NCBI RefSeq assembly: GCF_000786215.1
Contig: NZ_JROG01000008.1
Location: 1 to 64,000, forward strand
Length of the DNA stretch: 64,000 bases
DNA from: Sphingomonas sp. 35-24ZXX
GTDB lineage: Bacteria; Pseudomonadota; Alphaproteobacteria; Sphingomonadales; Sphingomonadaceae
Direction of reading: 5' to 3'
The translations under genes were made by a program, and so were the position numbers. The notes beneath the pieces were generated by a model. The model did no database searches. It had not been told where the DNA came from and saw nothing but the letters and a program-made list of their open reading frames with translations. This document shows, one piece after another, positions 44,487-53,944 of the stretch (positions within the stretch are counted from its first letter, which is position 1; each line of letters starts with the position of its first letter).

Positions 44487-45497
44487 ATGACCATGAAGAT
44501 CATCTCGCTTGCCGCAGCCAGCCTGCTCGCTTTGACCTCCACCGCCGCCCTTGCCCATCCACCGATCGCCGAGCGGCCAGCGCAGGAAGAAGCCGCCGCC
44601 TTCGAGGCCGACCGCGCCGACATTCTGGCGATGGCGGGCAATTTCAAGGTCCGCTTCGACATGCAGGAAGCCACGCCCTGGCAACCGGGCTATGCCCCGC
44701 TCGACCGCAAGATCTCGGGCGGGCACGAGGTCGTCCGGGTGATCGAGGACACCGGCCGCCGCATCGTGCTGCAGCACATCCTGGTGTCCGAGCACGAGGG
44801 CAAGCCGCACATCACCAAGCACTGGCGGCAGGACTGGGAATATGAGCCCGCCAAGGTTCTGGTCTATTCCGACCGCAATGCCTGGACCTGGGAGGACGTG
44901 CCCGAGAAGATGCGCCGGGGTCGCTGGTCGCAGACCGTCTGGCAGGTCGATGACAGCCCACGCTATGCCGGGTGGGGCCAGTTCGAGCAGCAGGGCGGGA
45001 TCCGCCGCTGGCGCTCCAACTGGACCTGGCGGCCGCTTGCTCGCCGCGATGCGGTGCGCAACCCCGTCTATGACCGCTATTACGCGATCAACCGCCACCA
45101 GCCGACGCCCGATGGCTGGGTGCACTGGCAGGACAATATCAAGATGGGCCTGAAAGACGGCGCGCTGCAGCCGGTCGTGCAGGAATATGTGCTGAACACC
45201 TACACCAAGTTCGATGGCTATAACGTCAAGGCCGCCGACGACTATTGGGCGGCGACACAGGGCTATTGGGCGGCCGTGCGCGCCGCCTGGGACAAGGTGG
45301 CCGCGACCAAGGGCGGCATCGCCATCCAGGAAGAGGCACAGGCCGGCACGATCATCAGCGCCCGCCTGCTGACCATGGCCGACGAGATTGTCGAGGGCAA
45401 GTTGACGGAAGGCAAGGCCACGGCCGAAGCGATCAAGCTGATCGACGACAATACCCGGATGGCGGGTGCACGGCGGGTCGCGAGCACCGGCCAATAA
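44487..45497 (+). CDS. DUF6607 secreted protein linked to the TonB receptor
   Basis: 336 residues; signal peptide KIISLAAASLLALTSTAALA-HP. Trp/Tyr-rich mature part (HWRQDWEYEPAKVLVYSDRNAWTWEDVP, RRWRSNWTWRPLARRDAVRNPVYDRYYAINRHQ) recognisable as the DUF6607 family, which co-occurs with iron/heme receptors. Starts 40 bp after the receptor and ends before a hairpin. Probably periplasmic or surface-associated with a role in heme acquisition; mechanism unknown. Confidence 0.85.
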   Translation: MTMKIISLAAASLLALTSTAALAHPPIAERPAQEEAAAFEADRADILAMAGNFKVRFDMQEATPWQPGYAPLDRKISGGHEVVRVIEDTGRRIVLQHILVSEHEGKPHITKHWRQDWEYEPAKVLVYSDRNAWTWEDVPEKMRRGRWSQTVWQVDDSPRYAGWGQFEQQGGIRRWRSNWTWRPLARRDAVRNPVYDRYYAINRHQPTPDGWVHWQDNIKMGLKDGALQPVVQEYVLNTYTKFDGYNVKAADDYWAATQGYWAAVRAAWDKVAATKGGIAIQEEAQAGTIISARLLTMADEIVEGKLTEGKATAEAIKLIDDNTRMAGARRVASTGQ

Positions 45498-45501
45498 GGG
45501 T

Positions 45502-45533
45502 CGGCGCTCCGTCAATTGCCGGGCGGAGCGCCG
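45502..45533 (+). terminator. Hairpin after the receptor-DUF6607 unit
   Basis: Perfect 10-bp stem CGGCGCTCCG / CGGAGCGCCG with a 12-nt loop, five bases after the DUF6607 stop. No clear T-run, so terminator function is likely but not certain. Confidence 0.6.
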
Positions 45534-45538
45534 TCATT

Positions 45539-45574
45539 CCCCTGCCCTGTTCACTGGACATGGCGGGGCAGGGG
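45539..45574 (-). terminator. Hairpin after hisN
   Basis: CCCCTGCCC (45539-45547) pairs with GGGCAGGGG (45566-45574), lying 9 bp beyond the hisN stop on the minus strand. Together with the neighbouring hairpin it separates two convergent units. Confidence 0.5.
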
Positions 45575-45582
45575 ATGATGGT

Positions 45583-46368
45583 TCAATGATCGTGCTGCGC
45601 CAGCGCCGCGAGCACATCCTCCAGCCGCGCCGGATCGCCCATCGCGACCACGCGGCCATCGCTGCCCTTGTGCAGCGGATCGCCGTTCCAGTCGCACATA
45701 TGCCCGCCTGCGCCTTCGACGACGGGGACGAGCGCGGCAAAATCATGCAGCTTCAGCCCGCTTTCGCACACCAGATCGACCGAGCCCTGGGCGACGAGTG
45801 CGTAATTGTAGCAATCCCCGCCCCAGATCAGCCGGCGCGTATCGCATTGCTTGGCGAGCGCCATGAAATGCATCGCGTCGTGGTCGCTGAACAGATGCGG
45901 GCTGGTGGTGGCGAGCACCGCGTCCTCGATATCCGGGCACAGCCGCGCCCTGACCGGCTGGCCGTTGAAGGTGGTGCCGCGCCCTGTCGCGCCGACCCAG
46001 CGCTCGCGCCCGATCGGCTGGTCGATCACGCCGAGCACCGGCCATTCCTCGGCGATCAAGGCGATCAGCGTGCCGAAGATCGGCCGTCCGGCGATGAAGC
46101 TGGTGGTGCCATCGATCGGATCGAGCACCCAGACCCGGCCGGTCGTGCCCGGCTTTTCCCCATATTCCTCGCCGATCACGCCATCGCGCGGCGCTTCGGC
46201 ATCGAGGATCGCGCGCATCGCGGCTTCCGCCGCCCGGTCGGCCTCGGTGACAGGGGAGGCATCGGCCTTGCGATCGGTGGTGAAGTTCGAGCGGTAGAAG
46301 GGGCGGATCGCCTCGCCCGCCGCTTCGGCCAGCCGTTCGGCCAGCGCAATGTCCTTGCTGTGTATCAT
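45583..46368 (-). CDS. hisN: Histidinol-phosphatase (inositol monophosphatase family)
   Basis: 261 residues. IMPase-fold Mg-dependent phosphatase: GEEYGEKPG, metal-binding DPIDGTTSFIAG, and GGDCYNYALVAQGSVDLV near the C-terminus. The sequence is closest in memory to alphaproteobacterial HisN, the penultimate enzyme of histidine synthesis; the fold alone would also allow a general inositol phosphatase. Confidence 0.87.
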   Translation of the reverse strand: MIHSKDIALAERLAEAAGEAIRPFYRSNFTTDRKADASPVTEADRAAEAAMRAILDAEAPRDGVIGEEYGEKPGTTGRVWVLDPIDGTTSFIAGRPIFGTLIALIAEEWPVLGVIDQPIGRERWVGATGRGTTFNGQPVRARLCPDIEDAVLATTSPHLFSDHDAMHFMALAKQCDTRRLIWGGDCYNYALVAQGSVDLVCESGLKLHDFAALVPVVEGAGGHMCDWNGDPLHKGSDGRVVAMGDPARLEDVLAALAQHDH

Positions 46369-46415
46369 GGCTGCGGTGCTATCGCGTCGCGCCAGCCTTG
46401 GCCAGACCGATATGG

Positions 46416-47216
46416 TCAGAATGCGGCGAGCGCCCGGACCTCGTCGTCCGTCAGCACGATGCCGAATTCTTCAGCGAGCAGCACGCGCATCGCCTCTGGT
46501 CCTGCGATCGTCATCCGCTCGGTCTCACCGCCGCGCTGGAGGCTGAACTGGTCGTTGGTGATCGATTTGAGCCCGTCGCGTGTCACCTGGCTGACCAGCA
46601 CGTTACGAATGAAGCGCGATTCGGGCGAGGTCGCGGTCCAGTGGTTGGACATCGCGATGTCGGCAGGATGCGCGAACTCGTCGGTGAAGCTGTATTGCGC
46701 CCGAACCTCCCCGCCAAAATGGCGATCGAGCATCCAGCCGAACGTATCGTCGCGGCGCAGACGGTGGACCGCGCCGTCATTGCCTTGTGCCTCTGCGCCT
46801 TCAGCCAGCCGCATCGCGGGCACATGGCCGCCGCCGAACCCGGCATCGGCCAGCCAGCGTTCGCCATCGATCGTCACCGCCAGCACGATATGCGTGCGCG
46901 GGGGAACCGGATCATCGGGTTGCTGGCGAAACCAGACGCGCGCGAGCAGCGGTTCGACCTGAAAGCCGATCTCGGCCAGCGCGCGAGCGAACAGCGGGTT
47001 GAGCTCGAAGCAATAGCCGCCCCGCGTGCCGGACAGCAGCTTGTCGGCCACGGCATCCGGATCGATTGCGACCCCGCGCCCCAGCCGCGCATCGAGCGCA
47101 TCATAGGGGATGGCGAGCCGCTGCGCCCAGAGCAGGGCGTCGAGCCCGGCAAGATCGGCAGCCGGCCGTTCGGCAAGCCCGACGGACGTCAGATAGCGCT
47201 GGAGAAAGCCGGACAA
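46416..47216 (-). CDS. nat: Arylamine N-acetyltransferase
   Basis: 266 residues with Cys-His-Asp triad: Cys in RGGYCFELN, His in RTHIVLAV and Asp in LADAGFGGG. It transfers acetyl from acetyl-CoA to arylamines or hydrazines. The only suitable start is TTG at 47216, 9 bp after the prs stop, so translation is probably coupled to prs. An unusual genomic partner for prs. Confidence 0.93.
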   Translation of the reverse strand: MSGFLQRYLTSVGLAERPAADLAGLDALLWAQRLAIPYDALDARLGRGVAIDPDAVADKLLSGTRGGYCFELNPLFARALAEIGFQVEPLLARVWFRQQPDDPVPPRTHIVLAVTIDGERWLADAGFGGGHVPAMRLAEGAEAQGNDGAVHRLRRDDTFGWMLDRHFGGEVRAQYSFTDEFAHPADIAMSNHWTATSPESRFIRNVLVSQVTRDGLKSITNDQFSLQRGGETERMTIAGPEAMRVLLAEEFGIVLTDDEVRALAAF

Positions 47217-47225
47217 GTCCCGCGA

Positions 47226-48161
47226 TCAATCGAACAGGCTGGAGACCGAGCTTTCGTCGGCGATCCGGCGCATCGCCTCGCCGATCAACGCCGCCATCGG
47301 CAGCGTGCGGATGCGGTCCGATGCGACGACGGCCTGGGTCGCCTGGATCGAATCGGTGATCACCAGTTCCTTCAGCGCGCTGTTGTTGACGCGCGCGACG
47401 GCGCCGCCCGACAGCACGCCGTGGGTGACATAGGACACCACATCCACCGCGCCTGCGTTCTTCAGCGCCTGCGCCGCGTTGCACAGGGTGCCGCCCGAAT
47501 CGACGATATCGTCGATCAGGATGCAGAAGCGCCCTTCGACATTGCCGATGATGTTCATCACTTCCGATTCGCCGGGGCGCTCGCGGCGCTTGTCAACGAT
47601 CGCCAGCGGCGCATTGTCGAGCCGCTTGGCCAGCGCCCGCGCGCGCACCACGCCGCCGACGTCGGGTGACACGACCATCAGCTTGTGCTCGCCGAACCGC
47701 GCCTGGATGTCCGCTGCCATCACCGGCGCGGCATAGAGGTTGTCGGTCGGAATATCGAAAAAGCCCTGAATCTGGCCGGCGTGCAGATCGACCGAAAGCA
47801 CGCGGTCGGCCCCTGCCTTGGTGATCAGATTGGCAACCAGCTTGGCCGAGATCGGCGTACGCGGCCCAGGCTTGCGGTCCTGCCGGGCATAGCCGAAATA
47901 GGGGATCACCGCGGTGATGCGCCGCGCCGAGGCGCGCTTCAAGGCATCGATGCAGATCAGCAGTTCCATGAGGTTGTCGTTGGCCGGATAGCCGGTCGAC
48001 TGGATGACGAACACGTCCTCGCCGCGCACGTTTTCATGGATTTCGACGAAGATCTCCTCGTCGGCAAAGCGCCGCACGCTTGCATCGGTAAGCGGCATTT
48101 CCAGATAGGCGCCCACGGCGCGCGCCAACGGCAGATTGCTGTTGCCAGACAGGATTTTCAT
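47226..48161 (-). CDS. prs: Ribose-phosphate pyrophosphokinase
   Basis: 311 residues. Makes PRPP from ribose 5-phosphate and ATP. Motifs: [43 protein letters not shown] and the PRPP loop [12 protein letters not shown]. Starts MKILSGNSN; an upstream in-frame extension to 48416 overlaps nadE antisense and is not real. Length is standard for bacterial class I enzymes. Confidence 0.97.
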   Translation of the reverse strand: MKILSGNSNLPLARAVGAYLEMPLTDASVRRFADEEIFVEIHENVRGEDVFVIQSTGYPANDNLMELLICIDALKRASARRITAVIPYFGYARQDRKPGPRTPISAKLVANLITKAGADRVLSVDLHAGQIQGFFDIPTDNLYAAPVMAADIQARFGEHKLMVVSPDVGGVVRARALAKRLDNAPLAIVDKRRERPGESEVMNIIGNVEGRFCILIDDIVDSGGTLCNAAQALKNAGAVDVVSYVTHGVLSGGAVARVNNSALKELVITDSIQATQAVVASDRIRTLPMAALIGEAMRRIADESSVSSLFD

Positions 48162-48314
48162 GTGATCGTGCTTCCCCGTCGCCCTGATCGAACGCCGTCC
48201 CCTTAACCAGAAGCCCCGCAAACCGGAAGATGAAACTTTGATGAAAGGTTCAACAGAGCCCTGACCGAGGCAAAACTGGTTGCCGCCCTTCCGGCCAGCC
48301 CCTATCCCGCAGCC

Positions 48315-49970
48315 ATGACCGACCGGCTTATCATCACCCTCGTCCAGTGTTCGCAGACCATCGGCGACCTCGCCGGCAATGCCGATGCCATGCTTGCCGC
48401 CCGCGCCGAGGCGCAAGGCAGCGACCTGGTCGTTTTCCCCGAACTGCAGCTGATCGGCTATCCGCCCGAGGATCTAGTGCTCAAACCCGCGCTGATCGCG
48501 CGCGCCGCAGCCGAGCTGGAGCGGATGGCGGCCGCCACCGCCGATGGCGGCCCAGCAATGCTGGTGGGCAGCGTCTTCGCGCGCGAAAATGCATTGTACA
48601 ACGGCATTGCCCTGCTCGACGGCGGCACGGTCTGCGCCGTGCGGCTGAAGCACGAATTGCCCAATTACGGCACGTTCGACGAGAAGCGGCTGTTCGCCTC
48701 CGCCCCGCTGCAGTCGCCAGTGCCCTTCCGCGGCATGATGCTGGGCCTGCCGCTGTGCGAGGATATCTGGTTCCCCATCGTCTGCGGCCATCTGAAGGCC
48801 ATGGGTGCCGAATTGCTCATCGCGCCGCATGGCAGCCCCTATGAGATCGAGAAGGACGAGCGCCGCCTGCACAATGTCGCGCGCGCTCGCGTCGCCGAAA
48901 CCGGGCTGCCACTCGTCTTCCTCAACCGCATCGGCGGGCAGGACGAGCTGGTGTTCGATGGCGCCTCGTTCGTCGTCAATGCCGATGGATCGCTGAGCCA
49001 CCAGCTGCCCGACTGGGAGCCTGCCACGGTGCGCACCGAATGGACCAGGGGCGAGGCCGGATGGCATTGCGCGCCCGGCGAGATCCACGCGCTCGATCCC
49101 TATCCGCAGGATGCCTATCACGCGATGATCGTGGGGCTGCGCGATTATGTGAACGCCAACGGCTTTCCCGGCGTCGTGCTGGGGCTTTCGGGCGGCATCG
49201 ACAGCGCGCTGTCGGCCGCCGTTGCCGTCGATGCGCTGGGCGCCGAGCGGGTGTGGTGCGTGATGCTGCCCAGCCGTTATACCAGCCAGGAGAGCCTCGA
49301 TGATGCAGCCGAGTGCGCACGGCTGCTGCAGTGCAGGCTCGACAGCATCCCGATCCAGCCCGCGGTCGAAGCGTTCGATGCGATGCTCGCCCCCAGCTTT
49401 GCCGGGCGCGACCCGGACCTTGCCGAAGAGAACATCCAGTCGCGCATCCGCGCGGTGACCTTGATGGGGCTCTCCAACAAGTTCGGCCCGATGCTGCTCA
49501 CCACCGGCAACAAGAGCGAGATGAGCGTCGGCTATGCCACCATCTATGGCGACATGTCGGGCGGCTACAATGTGCTCAAGGACGCCTACAAGCTGACGGT
49601 GTTCGAACTGTCCCGCTGGCGCAATGCCCACAAGCCGCCGCTGGCGCTCGGCCCCGATGGTCCCGTGATGCCCGAGCGCGTGATCACCAAGCCGCCCAGC
49701 GCCGAACTGCGCCCCGACCAGCGCGACGATGACAGCCTGCCGCCATATGAAATCCTCGATCCCATCCTGCACGCGCTGGTGGAAGAGGAGCTGAGCGTCT
49801 CCGAAATCGTGGCACGCGGGTTCGACCATGCGACGGTCGCGCGCATCGAGCGCCTGCTGTATCTGGCCGAATACAAGCGCCGCCAGGCGCCTCCCGGCGT
49901 GAAGCTCGGCATCCGCAACTTCGGCCGCGACCGGCGTTATCCGATCACGAACCGGTTCCGGACGGCGTAG
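48315..49970 (+). CDS. nadE: Glutamine-dependent NAD+ synthetase
   Basis: 551 residues. N-terminal nitrilase-type glutaminase with Glu in [12 protein letters not shown], Lys in [14 protein letters not shown] and Cys in [10 protein letters not shown]. The C-terminal synthetase domain has the ATP-pyrophosphatase P-loop [11 protein letters not shown] and [19 protein letters not shown]. Domain order and length match the glutamine-hydrolysing class. A different reading frame stays open through most of its antisense strand (see 49972-50897). Confidence 0.97.
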   Translation: MTDRLIITLVQCSQTIGDLAGNADAMLAARAEAQGSDLVVFPELQLIGYPPEDLVLKPALIARAAAELERMAAATADGGPAMLVGSVFARENALYNGIALLDGGTVCAVRLKHELPNYGTFDEKRLFASAPLQSPVPFRGMMLGLPLCEDIWFPIVCGHLKAMGAELLIAPHGSPYEIEKDERRLHNVARARVAETGLPLVFLNRIGGQDELVFDGASFVVNADGSLSHQLPDWEPATVRTEWTRGEAGWHCAPGEIHALDPYPQDAYHAMIVGLRDYVNANGFPGVVLGLSGGIDSALSAAVAVDALGAERVWCVMLPSRYTSQESLDDAAECARLLQCRLDSIPIQPAVEAFDAMLAPSFAGRDPDLAEENIQSRIRAVTLMGLSNKFGPMLLTTGNKSEMSVGYATIYGDMSGGYNVLKDAYKLTVFELSRWRNAHKPPLALGPDGPVMPERVITKPPSAELRPDQRDDDSLPPYEILDPILHALVEEELSVSEIVARGFDHATVARIERLLYLAEYKRRQAPPGVKLGIRNFGRDRRYPITNRFRTA

Positions 49971-49971
49971 A

Positions 49972-50897
49972 CGCGGCCGGGCGTAATGCTTGTCCGGTTC
50001 GGACAAGCTCAGGCTTTGCGTGCGGATCGCTCGGATTGCATCCGCACCCTTTATGATGCGGCCACCGTCGCTAAATTCATAGTCTGCGATGGTCATCGCC
50101 ATGCTTCGGCTTTTGCAAACGGTCACCTCGCTGGGCGAGAGACTGGCCTGGTCGATAACGCAGCGAAAAGCACCGGCTTGGTCAGGCACTGCTCCTGCGG
50201 GTTCGGAGGCTTGGTTACGCTCCTGGGTCAGCTGCCTTAGACTGGCGATAAAGGGAGGAAGACTGTCATGGGCCTGCTTGCCTTTCAGCAAGTCGATCTG
50301 CGACGCTAAAAGATTCAAGCGGTCGACAGCCTCTTCAAATCGGCCAAGCTCCCGCAACGCATTTGCGGCGCGCAAATTCAACCAGAACCATTCCTCTTCA
50401 TTGCCTGATCGTTCTATCTTCGTCACGGCAGTAACAAATTCGTTCTGGTAACGCGCCTTGCGTTCAAGGTTGCGGTCGGTCTCCCAGCCCGCCACCATCA
50501 GATCGATAGCCAGCGCGCCCGGCTTTGCGTCAAGAGCCTTCCGAAGGATCCAGACACGATAATGTTGCGTCTCCGATCGACGGCTTGCCTGGAAATCCGC
50601 ACCCCTGACGATGGGTTCGAGTATGGCAAGCGCATCCTGCGAGAATTCCTGCTCGAAAAGAGGAAATCCATTCGAGGGGCATTCGGGGTAAGGCACAACC
50701 GGCAAAGGGCTGTATGGCTTGCCATCGGGCCGCTGACCAAAAGTGCTGTTGCTGCCGACTTCGCTCGCCGTGAATGTTTCGTTGCCGATCGGACAGGTCT
50801 TCTTGACCTCGAAATAGATCGTTGCCTCAACCGGTGACGCCGATATCGCAGCCAGACAGATGGTCATCGACAAAACAGACAGGCAAAGCCTTTTCAT
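49972..50897 (-). pseudogene. Secreted helical-repeat-like protein, 3' end lost at a repeat
   Basis: From ATG at 50897: signal peptide (LCLSVLSMTICLAAISASPVEA), then ~250 plausible residues, with helical TPR-like segments (EEWFWLNLRAANALRELGRFEEAVDRLNLLASQ) and several cysteines. The frame then runs into the GCTTGTCCG hairpin repeat at 49988-50008 and stays open without a stop to 48474, wholly antisense to nadE. That 1.5-kb extension has no recognisable content, so I infer that insertion of the repeat removed the native C-terminus and stop. Base composition is lower in GC than its neighbours. Function unknown. Confidence 0.6.
49988..50008. repeat. REP-like hairpin
   Basis: Perfect 9-bp arms GCTTGTCCG / CGGACAAGC around GTT, followed by TCAGGCTTTGCG. 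It is related to the GCTTGTCGAAGG repeat type seen at 25481-25492. Lies 18 bp after the nadE stop and inside the damaged 3' end of the opposing gene. Confidence 0.65.
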
Positions 50898-50963
50898 TAT
50901 AGAACCGCGCCTCCGTCACTTTGCGTCTTGACTGCCGCGGTTGCTGCTATAGCCGGATCGCCC

Positions 50964-52292
50964 ATGACCGTCACCACCCGTTTCGCCCCGTCGCCCACCG
51001 GGCATCTGCACATCGGCAACATCCGCACCGCGCTCCACAACTGGATGTGGGCGAAGAAGACGGGCGGGCGCTTCATCCTGCGCATCGACGATACCGACAA
51101 GGAGCGCAGCCGCGAGGAATATGTCGAGGGCATCCGCGCGGACCTCTCCTGGCTGGGGCTCTCCCCGGATGCCGAATATCGCCAGTCCGAGCGCAGCGCG
51201 CTGTACGACGCCGCGTTCGACAAGCTGCGCGAAGCGGGCCGCGTCTATGCGTGCTATGAAACTTCGCAGGAGCTCGACCTCAAGCGCAAGATTGCGCTCG
51301 GCCGCGGTCTTCCGCCGGTTTACGACCGCGCCGCGCTCAAGCTTACCGATGCCGAGCGAGCGGAGTTGGACGCGCAGGGCCTCCGCCCGCACTGGCGCTT
51401 CAAGCTGGATCATGACGAGGCCATCGCCTGGGACGACCTGATCCGCGGGCCGCAGAAATTCGACGCGGCAAGCCTGTCCGATCCCGTCATCCGCCGCGCC
51501 GATGGCAGCTGGCTGTACATGCTCCCCTCGGCGATCGACGACGTCGACATGGCGATCACGCATGTCGTGCGCGGCGAGGATCATGTGTCTAACACTGCCG
51601 TGCAGCTGCAGATGTTCACCGCCTTGGGCAGCACCCCGCCCGCGTTCGCGCACGAGGCTTTGCTGGTGGGGGCAGAGGGCAAGCTCTCCAAGCGGCTGGG
51701 CTCGCTCGGCGTGGGCGAATTGCGCGAAAAGCACATCCTGCCGCAAGCCATCGTTGCCTTGCTCGCGCGGCTGGGCACCGCCGATCCGGTCGAGCCGCTG
51801 CATGACCGCGCAGCGCTGCTCGAGACGTTGGATTTCGCGCGTTTCGGCCGCGCGCCTGCGCGCTTTGCCGAAGAGGATCTGGAGCGGATCAACCGCCAGC
51901 TCGTCCACACCGCCGAGTTTGCCGCGATCGCCGACCAGCTTCCGTGCCAAGTCGACGAGGCCGCCTGGCACGCCATTCGCCCCAATATCGCCCACCTGGG
52001 CGAGGTTGCGGATTACTGGCGTGTGATCGAGGGGCCGATCGATGCACCTGCGCCTGAGGCGGAGGACGCCGCGTATCTCGCAGAGGCGCGCGCCGCGCTC
52101 GAGCCGCTGGCGTTTGGCCCCACCGTGTGGAAGGACTGGACAGAATTGCTCAAGGCCAGCACCGGGCGCAAGGGCAAAGGCCTGTTCCTGCCGCTCCGCC
52201 GTGCGTTGACGGGCATGGACCACGGTCCGGACATGAGCGAGCTGTTGCCGCTGATCGGCAAGGATCGCGCCCTGGAGCGGTTGGCGGGCTGA
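50964..52292 (+). CDS. gltX: Glutamate--tRNA ligase
   Basis: 442 residues, class I synthetase. HIGH-type motif FAPSPTGHLHIGNIRTALHN near the start and KMSKS-type motif GKLSKRLGS. The start at MTVTTRFAPSPTG is preferred to an upstream Met at 50928. Alphaproteobacteria often carry two GltX forms; this shorter one cannot be assigned as discriminating or not from sequence alone. Confidence 0.95.
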   Translation: MTVTTRFAPSPTGHLHIGNIRTALHNWMWAKKTGGRFILRIDDTDKERSREEYVEGIRADLSWLGLSPDAEYRQSERSALYDAAFDKLREAGRVYACYETSQELDLKRKIALGRGLPPVYDRAALKLTDAERAELDAQGLRPHWRFKLDHDEAIAWDDLIRGPQKFDAASLSDPVIRRADGSWLYMLPSAIDDVDMAITHVVRGEDHVSNTAVQLQMFTALGSTPPAFAHEALLVGAEGKLSKRLGSLGVGELREKHILPQAIVALLARLGTADPVEPLHDRAALLETLDFARFGRAPARFAEEDLERINRQLVHTAEFAAIADQLPCQVDEAAWHAIRPNIAHLGEVADYWRVIEGPIDAPAPEAEDAAYLAEARAALEPLAFGPTVWKDWTELLKASTGRKGKGLFLPLRRALTGMDHGPDMSELLPLIGKDRALERLAG

Positions 52293-52319
52293 AGGGCCTC
52301 TCGCACTTTCCCTGTTCAC

Positions 52320-52400
52320 GTCACCCCCGCGCAGGCGGGAGTCCCGCTTCTTTCTTCCGCGCAATCGCAAAGCGGGATTCCCGCGTTCGCGGGAATGACG
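52320..52400. repeat. REPIN-like inverted repeat
   Basis: CGTCACCCCCGCGCAGGCGG... (from 52320) and its near-inverse ...TCCCGCGTTCGCGGGAATGACG (to 52400), with inner arms around CCCGC/GCGGG. This CGTCATTCCCGCG type is a very common dispersed element in proteobacterial genomes. Located between gltX and tldD. Confidence 0.75.
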
Positions 52401-52441
52401 AGAAGGTGAATACTCGGCACACCCTTGGATAATCCCTCCCC

Positions 52442-53884
52442 ATGCCGCATATGTCTGGCATGACCATCACAGACCCCCGCTCGTTCCTGTACCGCCCCGA
52501 TGCGCTCGACCCCGATGCTGCGCAGCGGCTCACCCGCGATGCGCTGAGCGCATGCGACGATGGCGAACTCTATCTGCAGTATGCCGCGAGCGAGAGCTTC
52601 GTCTTCGATGACGGACGGCTGAAGACTGCCGATTACTCGACCGATTCGGGCTTTGGCCTGCGCGGCGTGTCGGGCGAGATGACCGGCTTTGCCCATGCCA
52701 ATGATGTCAGCGAGGCGGGCATCCGCCGCGCCGCCGAGACTCTGAAGCTGCTCGATCCCGCCAAGGGCGAGGCTGCCCCCCCGCCCCGGCAGAACAACCG
52801 GCACCTGTACACCGATGGCAACCCGCTCGAGAGCATTCCGTTCGAGACCAAGATCGCGCTGCTCGAAAAGATCGACGCCGCCGCGCGCGCCCGCGATCCG
52901 CGCGTCGCGCAGGTGACCGCGAGCCTGATCGGCAGCTGGTCGGTGATCGAGGTCGTGCGCGCCGATGGCTTCGTCGCCACCGATGTGCGGCCTCTGGTCC
53001 GCCTCAACGTCTCGATCGTCGCCCAAAGCGGCGAACGGCGCGAGGTCGGCAGCTTCGGCATGGGCGGGCGTTATCTCTACGATGGCCTGTTCGACGACGC
53101 GACCTGGAACCGCGCGATCGACGAGGCGCTTGGCCAGGCGCTGACCAACCTGGAGAGCGTCGCGGCCCCTGCGGGCGAGATGACGGTGCTGCTCGGCCCC
53201 GGCTGGCCCGGCATCATCCTGCACGAGGCGATCGGACACGGCCTTGAGGGCGATTTCAACCGCAAGGGCACCAGCGCCTTTTCGGGCCGCATCGGCCAGC
53301 GCGTCGCCGCCGATGGCGTCACCGTGGTCGACGATGGCTCGATCATGAACCGCCGCGGATCGCTCTCAATCGATGACGAGGGCACGCCGACGCAGGAGAA
53401 CGTGCTGATCGAGAACGGCATTCTGCGCGGCTATATGCAGGACCGGCTCAACGCGCGGCTGATGGGCGTCGCGCCCACCGGCAACGGCCGCCGCCAGTCC
53501 TACGCGCATGCCCCAATGCCGCGGATGACCAACACCTTCATGCGCGGAGGTAACGACGACCCGGCGGAACTGTTGTCGCGCGTGAAAAACGGCATCTACG
53601 CCAAGAGCTTCGGCGGCGGCCAGGTCGATATCGTCTCGGGCAAGTTCGTCTTCTCGTGCACCGAGGCCTATCGCGTCGAGAACGGCAAATTGGGCGCCCC
53701 GATCAAGGGCGCGACGTTGATCGGCGACGGCCCTACCGTGCTCACCAAGGTCACCGGCATCGGCAACGACTTCGCGCTCGACGAAGGCGTCGGCATGTGC
53801 GGCAAGGCGGGGCAAGGCGTGCCTGCAGGCGTGGGCCAGCCGACGCTGCTGGTCAGCGGACTGACGGTAGGGGGGACTGGGTAG
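52442..53884 (+). CDS. tldD: Metalloprotease TldD
   Basis: 480 residues. Forms a heterodimeric metalloprotease with PmbA/TldE; roles in microcin and antitoxin processing are known. The HExxxH zinc motif is HEAIGHGLEGDF; the C-terminal segments (GGGQVDIVSGKFVFSCTEAYRVENGKLGAPIKGATLIG, GMCGKAGQGVPAGVGQP) are diagnostic. Met codons at 52442, 52451 and 52460 are all possible starts; none has a good ribosome-binding site. Confidence 0.96.
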   Translation: MPHMSGMTITDPRSFLYRPDALDPDAAQRLTRDALSACDDGELYLQYAASESFVFDDGRLKTADYSTDSGFGLRGVSGEMTGFAHANDVSEAGIRRAAETLKLLDPAKGEAAPPPRQNNRHLYTDGNPLESIPFETKIALLEKIDAAARARDPRVAQVTASLIGSWSVIEVVRADGFVATDVRPLVRLNVSIVAQSGERREVGSFGMGGRYLYDGLFDDATWNRAIDEALGQALTNLESVAAPAGEMTVLLGPGWPGIILHEAIGHGLEGDFNRKGTSAFSGRIGQRVAADGVTVVDDGSIMNRRGSLSIDDEGTPTQENVLIENGILRGYMQDRLNARLMGVAPTGNGRRQSYAHAPMPRMTNTFMRGGNDDPAELLSRVKNGIYAKSFGGGQVDIVSGKFVFSCTEAYRVENGKLGAPIKGATLIGDGPTVLTKVTGIGNDFALDEGVGMCGKAGQGVPAGVGQPTLLVSGLTVGGTG

Positions 53885-53944
53885 GCACCATCGATGGCAG
53901 GCATGGCGTAGCCGCTACCCGCCACCGATCTAGCGCATCATTCG

